NCBI GenBank assembly: GCA_016869075.1
Contig: VGEY01000009.1
Coordinates: 1-59,773, forward strand
Direction: 5' to 3'
Length of the DNA stretch: 59,773 nucleotides
DNA from: Alphaproteobacteria bacterium
GTDB taxonomy: Bacteria > Pseudomonadota > Alphaproteobacteria > Paracaedibacterales > VGCI01
The notes beneath the pieces were generated by a model. The model saw only the letters and a list, made by a program, of their open reading frames with translations, was not told the origin of the DNA and made no database searches. This document shows positions 8,628 to 17,819 of this stretch, in pieces. How positions within the stretch are numbered: position 1 is the first letter of the stretch; each line of letters begins with the position of its first letter. A program made the position numbers and the translations under genes.

Positions 8628-9986
8628 GTGCAAGATGTTACTTGGTTTCCGGTGGCAGGAAAGACATTTATTGTTTTAGGATTGGCGCGGTCTGGCATGT
8701 CTGCAGTTAAGTGGCTTCTTGCCCATGATGCTTTTGTTATTGCTATAGATGATGATAAGGAAAAAGAAGCAGAAGCAAGAAAGCTAGGTGCTACAACAAA
8801 AGATACATTTGACTCAATTGGCTGGGAGGAGGTCTCAGCGCTTGTTCAAAGCCCAGGTGTGCCTTTATGGTTCCCAACACCTCATCCACTCACTCAAGAG
8901 GCGCGAGATAAAGGGATTCCTATTATCTCGGATGTCGATCTTTTTCGATTATCCCACCCTCAATCTCACTTTGTTGGTATCACCGGTACGAATGGAAAGT
9001 CGACGACAACTGCTTTGATTGGGTACATTCTTAGAGAATGCGGGATTGAATGTCTGGTGGGGGGTAATATTGGTACACCAGTTTTAGATTTACCTCATGC
9101 ACCTTTATATATTCTTGAGCTTTCTTCTTACCAACTTGATTTAACAGATGGATTAGATTTGCATGTGGTGGGTTGGTTAAATATTACGCCCGATCATTTA
9201 GATCGACATGGTTCATTGGAAGGATATGTTGCCGCTAAGAAGCGCATCTTTAAAACAAGTGGCACCTCTCAGATCGCTGTTATAGGAATTGATGATACGC
9301 CTTCAGAAATGATATGGGCTGAAATGACCTCATGCCAAACAACAATACCTGTTTCAATAAATAGAAATTTGAACGAAGGATTGCATATTTTTGAAGGGTG
9401 TTTAATGGACGGCCCAGATAAAGTTATGGATGTGACAAATCTTCCAACTTTAAAAGGGGTTCATAATTTTCAAAATGTAGCTATAGCCTATGGTGTTTGT
9501 TGTGCTTTGAACCTTCCAAAAGCAGATATTGTAAAGGCCATACAAACTTTTCCTGGTCTCGCGCATCGCCAAGAAAAAGTGCGAACTTTAAAGGGCATAC
9601 AATTTATCAATGACAGTAAGGGTACGAATGCAGATGCAACAGCAAAAGCACTGGCGGTTTTCGATCATATTTATTGGATCGCAGGTGGAAAAGCAAAAAG
9701 TGATGGGATTGGTTCCTTATCTACCTATTTTCCAAAAATTGTTCACACCTTTTTAATTGGAGAAGCACAAAATTCGTTTGCTGAAACGCTCGAGGGAAAG
9801 GTTCCTTATACAAAATCCGGAACATTGGAGCAAGCTGTAAAAGAATCATTTCACAAGGCGAGAGAAGATAATTTATCTAGTTCTGTGGTCTTATTATCAC
9901 CTGCTTGTGCGAGTTTTGATCAGTTTCAAGATTTTGAACATCGTGGCAAGATGTTTTGTCAATTTGTCAATTCGCTAGAGGAATAA
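8628..9986 (+). CDS. murD: UDP-MurNAc-L-Ala:D-Glu ligase MurD
   Basis: MurD adds D-glutamate to UDP-MurNAc-L-alanine. The product is 452 residues: an N-terminal Rossmann-like domain (VLGLARSGMSAVKWLL), the ATP-grip loop GTNGKSTT at about residues 120-127, the LELSSYQLD motif, the HRQE segment (LAHRQEKVRTL) and the ligase C-terminal domain with FINDSKGTNADAT and LLSPACASFDQF. The start is a GTG at 8628 preceded by TGGAGAG. The TAA at 9984-9986 lies two bases before ftsW. Confidence 0.95.
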   Translation: MQDVTWFPVAGKTFIVLGLARSGMSAVKWLLAHDAFVIAIDDDKEKEAEARKLGATTKDTFDSIGWEEVSALVQSPGVPLWFPTPHPLTQEARDKGIPIISDVDLFRLSHPQSHFVGITGTNGKSTTTALIGYILRECGIECLVGGNIGTPVLDLPHAPLYILELSSYQLDLTDGLDLHVVGWLNITPDHLDRHGSLEGYVAAKKRIFKTSGTSQIAVIGIDDTPSEMIWAEMTSCQTTIPVSINRNLNEGLHIFEGCLMDGPDKVMDVTNLPTLKGVHNFQNVAIAYGVCCALNLPKADIVKAIQTFPGLAHRQEKVRTLKGIQFINDSKGTNADATAKALAVFDHIYWIAGGKAKSDGIGSLSTYFPKIVHTFLIGEAQNSFAETLEGKVPYTKSGTLEQAVKESFHKAREDNLSSSVVLLSPACASFDQFQDFEHRGKMFCQFVNSLEE

Positions 9987-9988
9987 AG

Positions 9989-11245
9989 ATGGTTAAACCA
10001 ATTTTTTCAGCATATCCAAAAATACAAAATCCTAAGTATACAGAAGATCAGGTACAGGTGGATGATATAAATAATCCTCCAATGGCTACGTCTCCAAACA
10101 CAAGGAGAAATTATACATTTTCACGCCGTGATACGAGTATTTTAGGAAGGTGGTGGTGGACAGTTGACCGTTGGAGTCTTGGCGCAATTACCATTTTAAT
10201 GGGAATAGGTATACTTCTCAGTTTTGCTGCAAGTCCTCCTGTGGCCGATCGATTGAATTTAGGGGGATTTTATTTTGTAAAGCGGCACGTTATCATGATG
10301 TTCCCAACATTATTAGTTTTGATTTTTACGTCATTGATGACCCCTAAACAAATACGACGCCTTGCAAGTTTGGTCTATTTCCTCGGGTTAATTTTTTTGG
10401 TGTTAACTGTGACGAGTGGAATGGAAATAAAGGGAGCAAGAAGATGGCTAAGCTTTGGGAGTTTTTCTATTCAGATCTCAGAATTTGTAAAACCTGCTTT
10501 TGCTGTTTTGGTTGCTTGGATGCTTGCTGAGAGATATCGAAATCCACGATTTCCAGGGATGATCATATCATTCGGAATTTTAAGTATCTTTTCTTTCCTA
10601 CTAATGATGCAGCCTGACTTGGGGATGACTGTTGTAACAACAGCAGCATGGATTGGACAGCTCTTTATTGCTGGGATGCCTCTTTTTTGGATGGGATTGG
10701 TCGCTGGATTGGGAGTATGTGGTTTAATAAGTGCCTATTTTTTCTTTCCCCATGTGGCCAGACGTATTGATCAATTTTTAGATCCATCAGCGGGTGATCC
10801 AAAGCATGATCTGTATCAGGTTCATCAATCACTTGAAGCATTTATGAATGGAGGGTTGTTGGGTAAAGGGCCTGGAGAAGGGACAGTGAAAAAGTATATT
10901 CCAGACGCTCATGCGGATTTTATTTTTGCTGTTGCAGGGGAAGAATTCGGCTTAATTCTTTGTACGGTCGTGGTGGGATTGTTTGCATTTATTGTCGTGA
11001 GATCATTCTTACGTATTCTTCATGAAAGTAGTTTCTTTATCATTTTGGCTGTTTGCGGTCTTATAACTCAATTTGGTATTCAAGCACTCGTCAACATGTC
11101 CTCAACATTACATATTATACCGACCAAAGGAATGACCATGCCGTTCATCAGTTATGGAGGGTCCTCGCTCCTTGCACTGGCAATGTCCATGGGGATGGTT
11201 CTTGCACTCACACGGCGCCGTCATGGTGCTGCTGAGATCTTATAA
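9989..11245 (+). CDS. ftsW: Septal peptidoglycan glycosyltransferase FtsW
   Basis: FtsW is the SEDS-family glycan polymerase that partners FtsI at the septum. About ten membrane segments follow a roughly 65-residue basic cytoplasmic tail. Family markers are KGARRWLSFGSFSIQISEFVK, MQPDLGMTVV, the large loop with HDLYQVHQSLEAF and GEGTVKKYIPDAHADFIFAVAGEE, and the MPFISYGGSS motif. I start at the ATG at 9989, just after the murD stop with GAGG ahead of it; the frame is open 33 bases further upstream inside murD. The length is 418 residues. Confidence 0.94.
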   Translation: MVKPIFSAYPKIQNPKYTEDQVQVDDINNPPMATSPNTRRNYTFSRRDTSILGRWWWTVDRWSLGAITILMGIGILLSFAASPPVADRLNLGGFYFVKRHVIMMFPTLLVLIFTSLMTPKQIRRLASLVYFLGLIFLVLTVTSGMEIKGARRWLSFGSFSIQISEFVKPAFAVLVAWMLAERYRNPRFPGMIISFGILSIFSFLLMMQPDLGMTVVTTAAWIGQLFIAGMPLFWMGLVAGLGVCGLISAYFFFPHVARRIDQFLDPSAGDPKHDLYQVHQSLEAFMNGGLLGKGPGEGTVKKYIPDAHADFIFAVAGEEFGLILCTVVVGLFAFIVVRSFLRILHESSFFIILAVCGLITQFGIQALVNMSSTLHIIPTKGMTMPFISYGGSSLLALAMSMGMVLALTRRRHGAAEIL

Positions 11246-11277
11246 AAACATGGCGGGTGTTCGTTCGTCCTGGTTTT

Positions 11278-11333
11278 CCGCGCTCTCTACGGTCGCTCGC
11301 AATGACAAAGAGCCAGGTGGCCTCGGAATGACG
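11278..11333. repeat. Interspersed repeat, copy 2 (GTCATTGCGAG type)
   Basis: 11278-11307 matches 28 of 30 bases of the repeat at 263-292. On the minus strand a second GTCATT unit (GTCATTCCGAGG, 11322-11333) lies just ahead of it, so this copy is longer. It sits between the convergent ftsW and the secreted-protein gene. A short open frame running through it (11154-11357) has no protein features. Confidence 0.6.
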
Positions 11334-11357
11334 AATAGAAATGTTATGTTAACTTAA

Positions 11358-12197
11358 TTACCCTTGTTTTGGTTTTGCACGATTAAACAACTCGTCCAAC
11401 TTCATCTTATAAATCATATCACGATCAGTCTGATAGTCTCCTGTGAGAGGAACTCCCTTATAATTTCCATGATCTTCTGTCGTTGTTGTTTTCACTGCGG
11501 CAGCAGCGGCAGCGGGAGATGCTGCTTTTCCATTATCTTCTTGCGCTTTTGGAGCACCCCAAAATAGACTCATAAAACCGCTTGCAATACTTTGTACAAA
11601 TCCAGAGTCTTCCGCACTCGTGGCTGAAGACATCATGTAGCCTGTACCATCGGCATCTTTACGAACATTCAAACATTGATGAATTTTAAATGCCTCTGCA
11701 GTCTTTCCATCGCGCATCAATTCTTTCATGAGGGCTCCGTCTCTTGTCATCACTTCATCTAAAACAGAGATGTAGAGTTTTGCGACGGCTTGGGGTGTAA
11801 TACTAGAGAGAGCTCGTAACGCTGCAACAACTTTTTGAGCTCTTTGTGGACCATGCTTCTTGTTATAAGCATGACAAAGATAGGTATCGTCATTAGTAAA
11901 GACTCCAGCAATTTTCCTTCCATGAAAGTAATCAACCCTACCTCCGATTGAAAGATATTCTGAGGCTTCTTGGAAGGTTGGGGCTCGTCCTTGAAGTGTA
12001 GTCAAAAACAGCTGTGCTTCACCACTTTCAGTTTGGCTGCCAGTACCTGACGCATTGACCCATAAGGCAACTAATACGTGTTCTTTTTTTAATCCTTTAT
12101 AACTCACAGCCTCATTATTATCAGGTTGGTCCATACCGAGGAGAGGCACCATATAAAAAAGAATGGTCGAAAGAAAAGAAAAAATAAATTTATTCAT
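11358..12197 (-). CDS. Secreted protein of unknown function inserted in the dcw cluster
   Basis: I do not recognise this 279-residue protein. It begins with a signal-peptide-like segment (MNKFIFSFLSTILFYMVPLLG), continues as a mixed globular region of about 170 residues with an Ala-rich helix (VVAALRALSSITPQAVAKLY), then an Ala/Thr-rich linker (SPAAAAAAVKTTTT near 227-240) and a charged C-terminus. AGGAGGC lies well placed before the ATG, and a strong promoter-like pair lies upstream (12228-12256). It runs opposite to the surrounding cell-wall genes and separates ftsW from murG, so it is an insertion into an otherwise conserved operon. No catalytic motif is evident. Confidence 0.8.
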   Translation of the reverse strand: MNKFIFSFLSTILFYMVPLLGMDQPDNNEAVSYKGLKKEHVLVALWVNASGTGSQTESGEAQLFLTTLQGRAPTFQEASEYLSIGGRVDYFHGRKIAGVFTNDDTYLCHAYNKKHGPQRAQKVVAALRALSSITPQAVAKLYISVLDEVMTRDGALMKELMRDGKTAEAFKIHQCLNVRKDADGTGYMMSSATSAEDSGFVQSIASGFMSLFWGAPKAQEDNGKAASPAAAAAAVKTTTTEDHGNYKGVPLTGDYQTDRDMIYKMKLDELFNRAKPKQG

Positions 12198-12227
12198 TAA
12201 AGAGCCTCCTATTTTTTGATTATAGCT

Positions 12228-12256
12228 TCTATATATACCCCTTAAAAAAATGTCAA
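12228..12256 (-). promoter_or_regulatory. Sigma70-type promoter for the secreted-protein gene
   Basis: On the minus strand a perfect -35 TTGACA (12251-12256) is separated by 17 bases from TATAGA (12228-12233), about 31 bases before the start codon at 12197. This is the best match to a housekeeping promoter that I found in the window. Confidence 0.7.
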
Positions 12257-12336
12257 GTTATTGATTTTCATATTCCTTGACGTCAAAAGTGTGTCTCCTT
12301 AAGATGGCTATAAATATAAGCTAGTGGATACGTTTC

Positions 12337-13425
12337 ATGACCAAAACGATTATTCTTTCATCGGGGGGAACAGGAGGTCATGTTTTTCCCGCTATAAGCT
12401 TGGCTGGTGAATTAAGTGCTCGCGGGTATCACGTTGCAATGATGACAGATCAACGCGGCTACGCTTTTCAAAAAGCAACAAGTATTTCAAAAATTATTCA
12501 ATTGCCAATTTGGCGTGGACCTACGTGGGCTCGATTTGGATCTATTATTTTAGGATTGAGTCTGTGTGTTAGTTTTTTATGGGCCTTTGTTTATATGCTT
12601 TTTAGGCGCCCAAAAGCTGTCATAGGATTTGGAGGATATCCGTCCGTACCTGCTTTGTTGGCTGCTAAAATCCTAGGGTGTCCAACAGCTTTTCTTGAGC
12701 AGAACGCTGTTTTGGGACGCGCGAATCGCCTCATGGGAAAATGGGTAGACCGCATCGCAGTTTGCTATGATAACGTAAAATATTCTGAAGAATTTCAAGA
12801 AAAAATTATTCAAACAGGAAATCCAGTACGACCGTCCATCAATGCGCTTCGATCTCTTTTATATCAACCTCCTCAGTTTGATGGTCCCTTTCGATTATTG
12901 ATTATTGGGGGGAGTCAGGGAGCAAGGATATTTTCAACAATTATACCAGCGACCCTCTCAAAACTCCCTATCACACTGCGCCATCGATTGAAAATTTATC
13001 AACAGTGTCGACCTGAATTTTTAGATTTAACGCAGCAAGCTTATCAACACTCAGAGATTGAAGTTGTCTTGCAACCTTTTTTCGAGGATATGGAGTATCA
13101 ATTGGCTCAAGCCCATTTGGTTATAGCGCGTGCGGGAGCCTCTACTGTTGCTGAGCTCACGATAAGTGGTAGGCCTGCGTTGCTAGTCCCTTATGCTGCA
13201 GCGATGGATAATCATCAGGAAGCAAATGCAATTAGTTTAGGGAAAAAGGGGGCCGCTTGGGTAGTGTTGGAATCTGACTTTACACCTGCCAAGCTTCAAG
13301 ACTTAATTCAACAGGCATTAATTAATGAAGATTTACTTAAAATTATGGCAAAAAATATGCATGTTTTAGGACAACCCGACGCTGCTGTAAAGCTTGCACA
13401 AATGGTGGAAGATTTGCTACCTTAG
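12337..13425 (+). CDS. murG: Lipid II synthase MurG (GlcNAc transferase)
   Basis: MurG adds GlcNAc to lipid I on the inner leaflet of the membrane, giving lipid II. The 362-residue product carries the GT-B family N-terminal glycine loop GGTGGH at residues 10-15, the FGGYPSVPALLAA segment, LEQNAVLGRANR, the second-domain loop IIGGSQGARIFS, and the UDP-GlcNAc site RAGASTVAELTISGRPALLVPY. It has its own leader region (12198-12336), where a promoter would be needed because the neighbouring secreted-protein gene is divergent. The usual ftsW-murG adjacency is broken by that gene. Confidence 0.95.
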   Translation: MTKTIILSSGGTGGHVFPAISLAGELSARGYHVAMMTDQRGYAFQKATSISKIIQLPIWRGPTWARFGSIILGLSLCVSFLWAFVYMLFRRPKAVIGFGGYPSVPALLAAKILGCPTAFLEQNAVLGRANRLMGKWVDRIAVCYDNVKYSEEFQEKIIQTGNPVRPSINALRSLLYQPPQFDGPFRLLIIGGSQGARIFSTIIPATLSKLPITLRHRLKIYQQCRPEFLDLTQQAYQHSEIEVVLQPFFEDMEYQLAQAHLVIARAGASTVAELTISGRPALLVPYAAAMDNHQEANAISLGKKGAAWVVLESDFTPAKLQDLIQQALINEDLLKIMAKNMHVLGQPDAAVKLAQMVEDLLP

Positions 13426-13461
13426 GTTGTAGGGGTTTCTTGAAATATATGGGATCTATAC

Positions 13462-14289
13462 TTGACGCAAGTTTTGAACTTATATCTGGACGAATCAGGG
13501 TCAAGAAGACCAGATCGCTATCCTAATAAAACTCATAATCCTAAGTGGTTTGGTATTGGTGGTATTCTTCTTAAGGAAGAGGATAAGCCACTGGTGGAAA
13601 AATTACATAATATCTTTTGCAATAAATACAACCTTGATATTAAGCAGGTTTATCTTCATTCACATGAAATAAGACAAAAACAAGAAAGTTTTGCTTTTCT
13701 AAATGAAATAAGTGAGGGGGATTATGTTAGGTTTATGAATGATCTCTCCAGCATGCTTATAAAAATGCCTGTTATCGGTATTGGTTGTGTTATTGATCAA
13801 GCAGGATATCATAATCGTTACCAAGAAAAATATCGCGATGATATCTGGTTGTTATGTAAGACAGCATTTTCAATTTGCGTTGAAAGGGCGGCCAAGTATG
13901 CTTTGGAGCAAAACAAGAAACTTAGAGTCTTTGTTGAACGAGCTAATAAGCATGATGATAAGATACTAGAATCATATTATTCTAGTTTGAAAATTGATGG
14001 TATGCCATTCAATGATAATAAAATGGTAAAGTATCAACCGTTGAAAAAGACAGATTTTCAAAAAGTTTTATATGAATTTAAAATAAAATATAAAAAATCT
14101 ATTTCTACTCAAATAGCAGATTTATACTTATATCCAATATGCCGCGGCGGCTATGACGCTGCATATAGGCCATATCAAATTCTTTTGGAAGCTCGTAAAC
14201 TAATTAATCAGAATATTGATGGGTCAAAAATCGATGAAATAGGTATTAAATATAGTTGTTTTGAAACTGTGGACAAAATAAAAGCCTGA
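13462..14289 (+). CDS. DUF3800 domain protein
   Basis: This 275-residue protein shows the two ends of the DUF3800 family, thought to have an RNase H-like fold: LYLDESGS near the N-terminus, with GIGGILL after it, and the C-terminal STQIADLYLYP segment. Acidic residues in both are candidate metal ligands. The function is not established; relatives often occur in mobile or defence-related islands. The start is unclear: a TTG at 13462 with GGGA seven bases upstream, or a second TTG at 13474. The coding sequence is more Lys/Asn/Tyr rich than its neighbours and lies between murG and murC, normally adjacent in dcw clusters. I infer horizontal acquisition. Confidence 0.75.
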   Translation: MTQVLNLYLDESGSRRPDRYPNKTHNPKWFGIGGILLKEEDKPLVEKLHNIFCNKYNLDIKQVYLHSHEIRQKQESFAFLNEISEGDYVRFMNDLSSMLIKMPVIGIGCVIDQAGYHNRYQEKYRDDIWLLCKTAFSICVERAAKYALEQNKKLRVFVERANKHDDKILESYYSSLKIDGMPFNDNKMVKYQPLKKTDFQKVLYEFKIKYKKSISTQIADLYLYPICRGGYDAAYRPYQILLEARKLINQNIDGSKIDEIGIKYSCFETVDKIKA

Positions 14290-14304
14290 CTGTTTATCAG
14301 GCTT
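14282..14304. terminator. Hairpin at the end of the DUF3800 gene
   Basis: AAGCCTGA (14282-14289) and TCAGGCTT (14297-14304) form a perfect 8-bp stem with a seven-base loop that includes the stop codon. On the plus strand it is followed by AAATTCC rather than a T run; on the minus strand a T-rich tract follows. It may insulate the inserted gene from murC. Confidence 0.5.
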
Positions 14305-14490
14305 AAATTCCGGCCGATCAACGACCTCATGGGTTATACCCAATTATTAATATAAGTGAAGATAACTAAAAAGTCAAGAATTATCTAAAATCTGAGGCAT
14401 TTTAACTTATAGTAGCGCTTGCATAAATAATGAAAAATTTGTTACCAAGTAAATAGACAAAAATTTTCTTCATAAAAGGATTTGTTTTCA

Positions 14491-15966
14491 ATGCGCATAC
14501 CACCTCACACTGTTAAGACGATTCATTTTATAGGAATTGGTGGGATTGGCATGAGTGGTATTGCTGAGGTGCTTCATAATTTAGGTTATGAAGTTCGCGG
14601 AAGCGACATTGCTGAAAATGCGAATGTGCAAAGATTGAGACAAAAGGGGATCATTGTAAAAATTGGACACGAAGCCTCAAATGTTCAAGGGGCTCAAGTG
14701 GTTGTTGTATCTTCTGATATTAAATCAGGGAATATTGAATTACAAACTGCTCGTGATCAAAGAATACCGGTCATCCGCAGAGCAGAAATGTTGGCTGAAC
14801 TTATGAGATTTAAGCTTTCTGTTGCAGTATCCGGAACCCACGGTAAAACCACAACGACCTCTCTTATGGCAGCCTTATTTGATGCTGCATTTCTTGACGC
14901 CACTGTTGTGAATGGTGGAATTATAAACGCTTATGGAACCAATGCTCGCCTAGGAAAGGGTGAGTGGATTATCGTTGAAGCAGATGAATCTGATGGAAGT
15001 TTCACACGCCTGCCAGCTACGATTGCCGTTGTTACAAATATTGATCCTGAACATATGGATTTTTATCCAAGCTTCGCCCACTTAAAAAAAGCTTTTATTG
15101 ATTTTGTTGAACGTATCCCTTTCTATGGATTAGGAATCATGTGTATTGATCATCCTGAAGTTCGTGCTCTACTTCCCGAATTATTAGATCGACGCATTAT
15201 GACATACGGTTTTTGTGAGGATGCAAATGTGCGTGCAACCAATATGCGACAAACAGCAGAGGGGACAACATTTGATGCTGATATCACAACACCAACTGCT
15301 CTTGCCCACCGAGCATTAGCCCAAGGAGCAATTACAGTTTTGCCACGCAAAATAAAAGATCTCTATCTTCCTATGGTTGGTCAACACAACGTCCAAAATG
15401 CCTTAGCTGTTATTGCACTCGCACAAGAATTAAACTTGGATGATGCTGTTGTGAGAAGTGCATTTGCCGGATTTTCTGGAGTAAAACGTCGCTTCACTAA
15501 AACAGGCTCTGGTGCTGGTATTACAGTTATTGATGATTATGCACATCATCCTGTAGAAATTAAAACAGTTTTGGCAGCAGCAAGGCAAGCAACAAAAGGT
15601 CGCATTGTGGTTGTTGCCCAGCCCCATCGTTATAGTCGGTTGCATTATTTTTTCTCTGATTTTGTGTCTTGTTTTGAAGGAGCAGATGCTCTTATTGTTG
15701 CGCCGGTCTATGGTGCAGGGGAGGCACCCATTGAAGGAGCGACATCTTCACATTTGGTAAAAGCAATTCAAGCATCTTCAAGTTTTAAAGTTCATGAATT
15801 AACCGATTCAGAAGATTTAGCATCTTTAGCATATTCATTATTTTCGGGGGGGCCCAAGGAAGGGGATATGATTTTGTGTGTAGGCGCGGGAACTATTACC
15901 CAGTGGGCTGCAGCGTTGCCAGTACAATTGAATACTCTGGAAGTTCCTCTTAAAGTGGCGAACTGA
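14491..15966 (+). CDS. murC: UDP-MurNAc:L-alanine ligase MurC
   Basis: MurC attaches L-alanine to UDP-MurNAc, the first amino-acid step of the stem peptide. The N-terminal glycine-rich nucleotide fold FIGIGGIGMSGIAEVL, the ATP loop SGTHGKTTTTS (Gly115 to Lys119), the VEADESDGSF motif, NIDPEHMDFY and DDYAHHPVEI are all present. The ATG at 14491 has AAAAGGA ten bases upstream and gives 491 residues; a TTG at 14482 would add three. About 140 AT-rich bases separate it from the DUF3800 hairpin and could hold its own promoter. Its stop overlaps the murB ATG. Confidence 0.95.
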   Translation: MRIPPHTVKTIHFIGIGGIGMSGIAEVLHNLGYEVRGSDIAENANVQRLRQKGIIVKIGHEASNVQGAQVVVVSSDIKSGNIELQTARDQRIPVIRRAEMLAELMRFKLSVAVSGTHGKTTTTSLMAALFDAAFLDATVVNGGIINAYGTNARLGKGEWIIVEADESDGSFTRLPATIAVVTNIDPEHMDFYPSFAHLKKAFIDFVERIPFYGLGIMCIDHPEVRALLPELLDRRIMTYGFCEDANVRATNMRQTAEGTTFDADITTPTALAHRALAQGAITVLPRKIKDLYLPMVGQHNVQNALAVIALAQELNLDDAVVRSAFAGFSGVKRRFTKTGSGAGITVIDDYAHHPVEIKTVLAAARQATKGRIVVVAQPHRYSRLHYFFSDFVSCFEGADALIVAPVYGAGEAPIEGATSSHLVKAIQASSSFKVHELTDSEDLASLAYSLFSGGPKEGDMILCVGAGTITQWAAALPVQLNTLEVPLKVAN

Positions 15967-16874
15967 TGGTTGATTGGAATGATCAATTGCCCGAAGTGCG
16001 CGGGCGATATATTCCGGGAGCGCGCTTGGCAGAACACACATGGTTTCGTGTAGGTGGGCCAGCAGAAGTTCTTTATCGTCCCGAAGATGAAAATGACCTC
16101 GCTCACTTTTTGTCAAATAAACCTCAAGGGGTGCCAATTGCAATTATAGGTGCAGGCTCAAATGTGCTCATTCATGATGGGGGTGTTAAGGGAGTTGTCA
16201 TTCGCTTAGGTCGTGGATTTTCAAGTATACGTATAGAAGAGGAGCATCTTCATGTGGGAGCTGCGGCTCTTGATCGAACAGTGTCCTTAACTTGTCGTGA
16301 TGCCGGATTGGGAGGGTTTGAATTTCTTGTTGGAATTCCTGGGACTATAGGAGGAGCAATTCGAATGAATGCAGGAGCCTATGGAGCTGAGATAAAAGAT
16401 GTTCTGGTCTATGCTAATGTCCTAGACTTGGAAGGCAAACATCATCGATTAACAGTAAACGATCTTGCAATGAGTTATCGACATTCCTCACTGCCGGAGG
16501 GATGGATTGTAACAAGTGCCGTTTTAAAAGGCGTCCCATCTCAAGATCCTCATACGATCGGTACGAAAATTGAAAATATTTTGAAAGAAAGAGAGTCGAC
16601 TCAACCTATCCGTGGTCGTACTGGTGGGAGTACCTTTAAAAATCCTCTGCAAGAAAAAGCTTGGAAACTTATAGATGATGCTGGATGCAGAGGATTAAAA
16701 AAAGGGGATGCACAAGTATCTGAAAAACATTGTAATTTTTTATTAAACCTAGACCAAGCAACGGCATTTGATTTAGAATCTCTTGGGGAAGAAGTTAGGC
16801 GCCGTGTCTATGAATCAAGTGGCATTTCACTGGAATGGGAAATTATAAAAATGGGATATGAAAATAATTCATAA
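15966..16874 (+). CDS. murB: UDP-N-acetylenolpyruvoylglucosamine reductase MurB
   Basis: MurB is the FAD- and NADPH-dependent reductase that makes UDP-MurNAc. The 302-residue product has the FAD-binding segments HTWFRVGGPAEVL and IIGAGSNVLIHDGG, the GIPGTIGGAIRMNAGAYG motif, the catalytic-region GGSTFKNP and the C-terminal RRRVYESSGISLEWEI. The absence of the extra loop of type I enzymes and the length around 300 fit the type II family. The start ATG overlaps the murC stop (TGATG). Confidence 0.95.
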   Translation: MVDWNDQLPEVRGRYIPGARLAEHTWFRVGGPAEVLYRPEDENDLAHFLSNKPQGVPIAIIGAGSNVLIHDGGVKGVVIRLGRGFSSIRIEEEHLHVGAAALDRTVSLTCRDAGLGGFEFLVGIPGTIGGAIRMNAGAYGAEIKDVLVYANVLDLEGKHHRLTVNDLAMSYRHSSLPEGWIVTSAVLKGVPSQDPHTIGTKIENILKERESTQPIRGRTGGSTFKNPLQEKAWKLIDDAGCRGLKKGDAQVSEKHCNFLLNLDQATAFDLESLGEEVRRRVYESSGISLEWEIIKMGYENNS

Positions 16875-16892
16875 TAAATGAAGAGATTAACA

Positions 16893-17819
16893 ATGACAAA
16901 AAAACGTATAGCAGTATTGATGGGTGGTTGGTCAACTGAAAGAGAAGTTTCTTTAGATTCTGGCCGACTGGTCGGCACTGCCTTACAAGAGTTAGGGCAC
17001 GACGTTATTCCTGTAGATGTAACACGGAATTTAAATCAATTGATGATAGATTTAACACCGAAGCCAGATATTATTTTTAACGCTCTCCATGGGGTTGGTG
17101 GAGAAGATGGCGCGATACAGGGACTTCTTGAAATTATTGGAGTTCCTTATACGCACTCTGGAGTTGATGCGTCGGCGATTGCTATGAACAAAGTACTTTC
17201 TCGCAAAATTTTTGAACGAGAGGGGATTGCTGTTCCACCCTGGAAAATTGTTATGAAAAAAGATATTGATGCGGCGCATCCCATGCCATTGCCCTATGTT
17301 ATAAAGCCATTGAATGAGGGATCAAGTAGAGGCGTTTTTATCATTAAATCCGAAGAAGATTTTAAGAGATTTCAAAAAGAATGGGCCTTTGGTGAAAAGA
17401 TCCTTATTGAAAAATTTATAGCAGGGCGCGAAATTCAAGTTGGTGTGATGGGAGACAAAGCAATTGGGGCAATTGAAATTCGACCTCGAGAAGAATTTTA
17501 TGATTATACGGCAAAATATACGCCTGGAAGAGCAGAGCATTTTATGCCAGCTCCCATATCTACTGAAGCTTATGAACATGTATTAAATTTAGGACTCAAA
17601 GCTCACACTGTTCTTGGTTGTCGAAGCGTATCAAGATCAGATTTTATGTATGATGAGGCCGAAGATAAATTTTATTTGTTGGAAATAAATACACAGCCCG
17701 GGATGTCACCATTATCTCTGCTTCCTGAAATTGCAGCACATAGTGGGGTATCTTTTAATCAGCTTATATCTTGGATGTTAGATCAAGCCAAATGTGATTA
17801 TGCACCATGCGCTCATTAA
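16893..17819 (+). CDS. ddl: D-alanine--D-alanine ligase
   Basis: Ddl makes the D-Ala-D-Ala dipeptide used by MurF. It is an ATP-grasp enzyme: N-terminal VLMGGWSTEREVSL, ALHGVGGEDGAIQGLLEIIGVPYTHSG split over two segments, the ATP-binding YVIKPLNEGSSRGV, and the metal-binding end FYLLEINTQPGM. The ATG at 16893 has AAGAG seven bases upstream and begins MTKKRIAVLMGG (308 residues). An in-frame ATG at 16878, without a visible Shine-Dalgarno, would add five residues. The end overlaps ftsQ by 13 bases. Confidence 0.94.
   Translation: MTKKRIAVLMGGWSTEREVSLDSGRLVGTALQELGHDVIPVDVTRNLNQLMIDLTPKPDIIFNALHGVGGEDGAIQGLLEIIGVPYTHSGVDASAIAMNKVLSRKIFEREGIAVPPWKIVMKKDIDAAHPMPLPYVIKPLNEGSSRGVFIIKSEEDFKRFQKEWAFGEKILIEKFIAGREIQVGVMGDKAIGAIEIRPREEFYDYTAKYTPGRAEHFMPAPISTEAYEHVLNLGLKAHTVLGCRSVSRSDFMYDEAEDKFYLLEINTQPGMSPLSLLPEIAAHSGVSFNQLISWMLDQAKCDYAPCAH

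Noticed and set aside
11154..11357. A 67-residue open frame after ftsW.
   Set aside because: It lies half inside ftsW in another frame and half in the interspersed repeat, with no ribosome-binding site or family resemblance.
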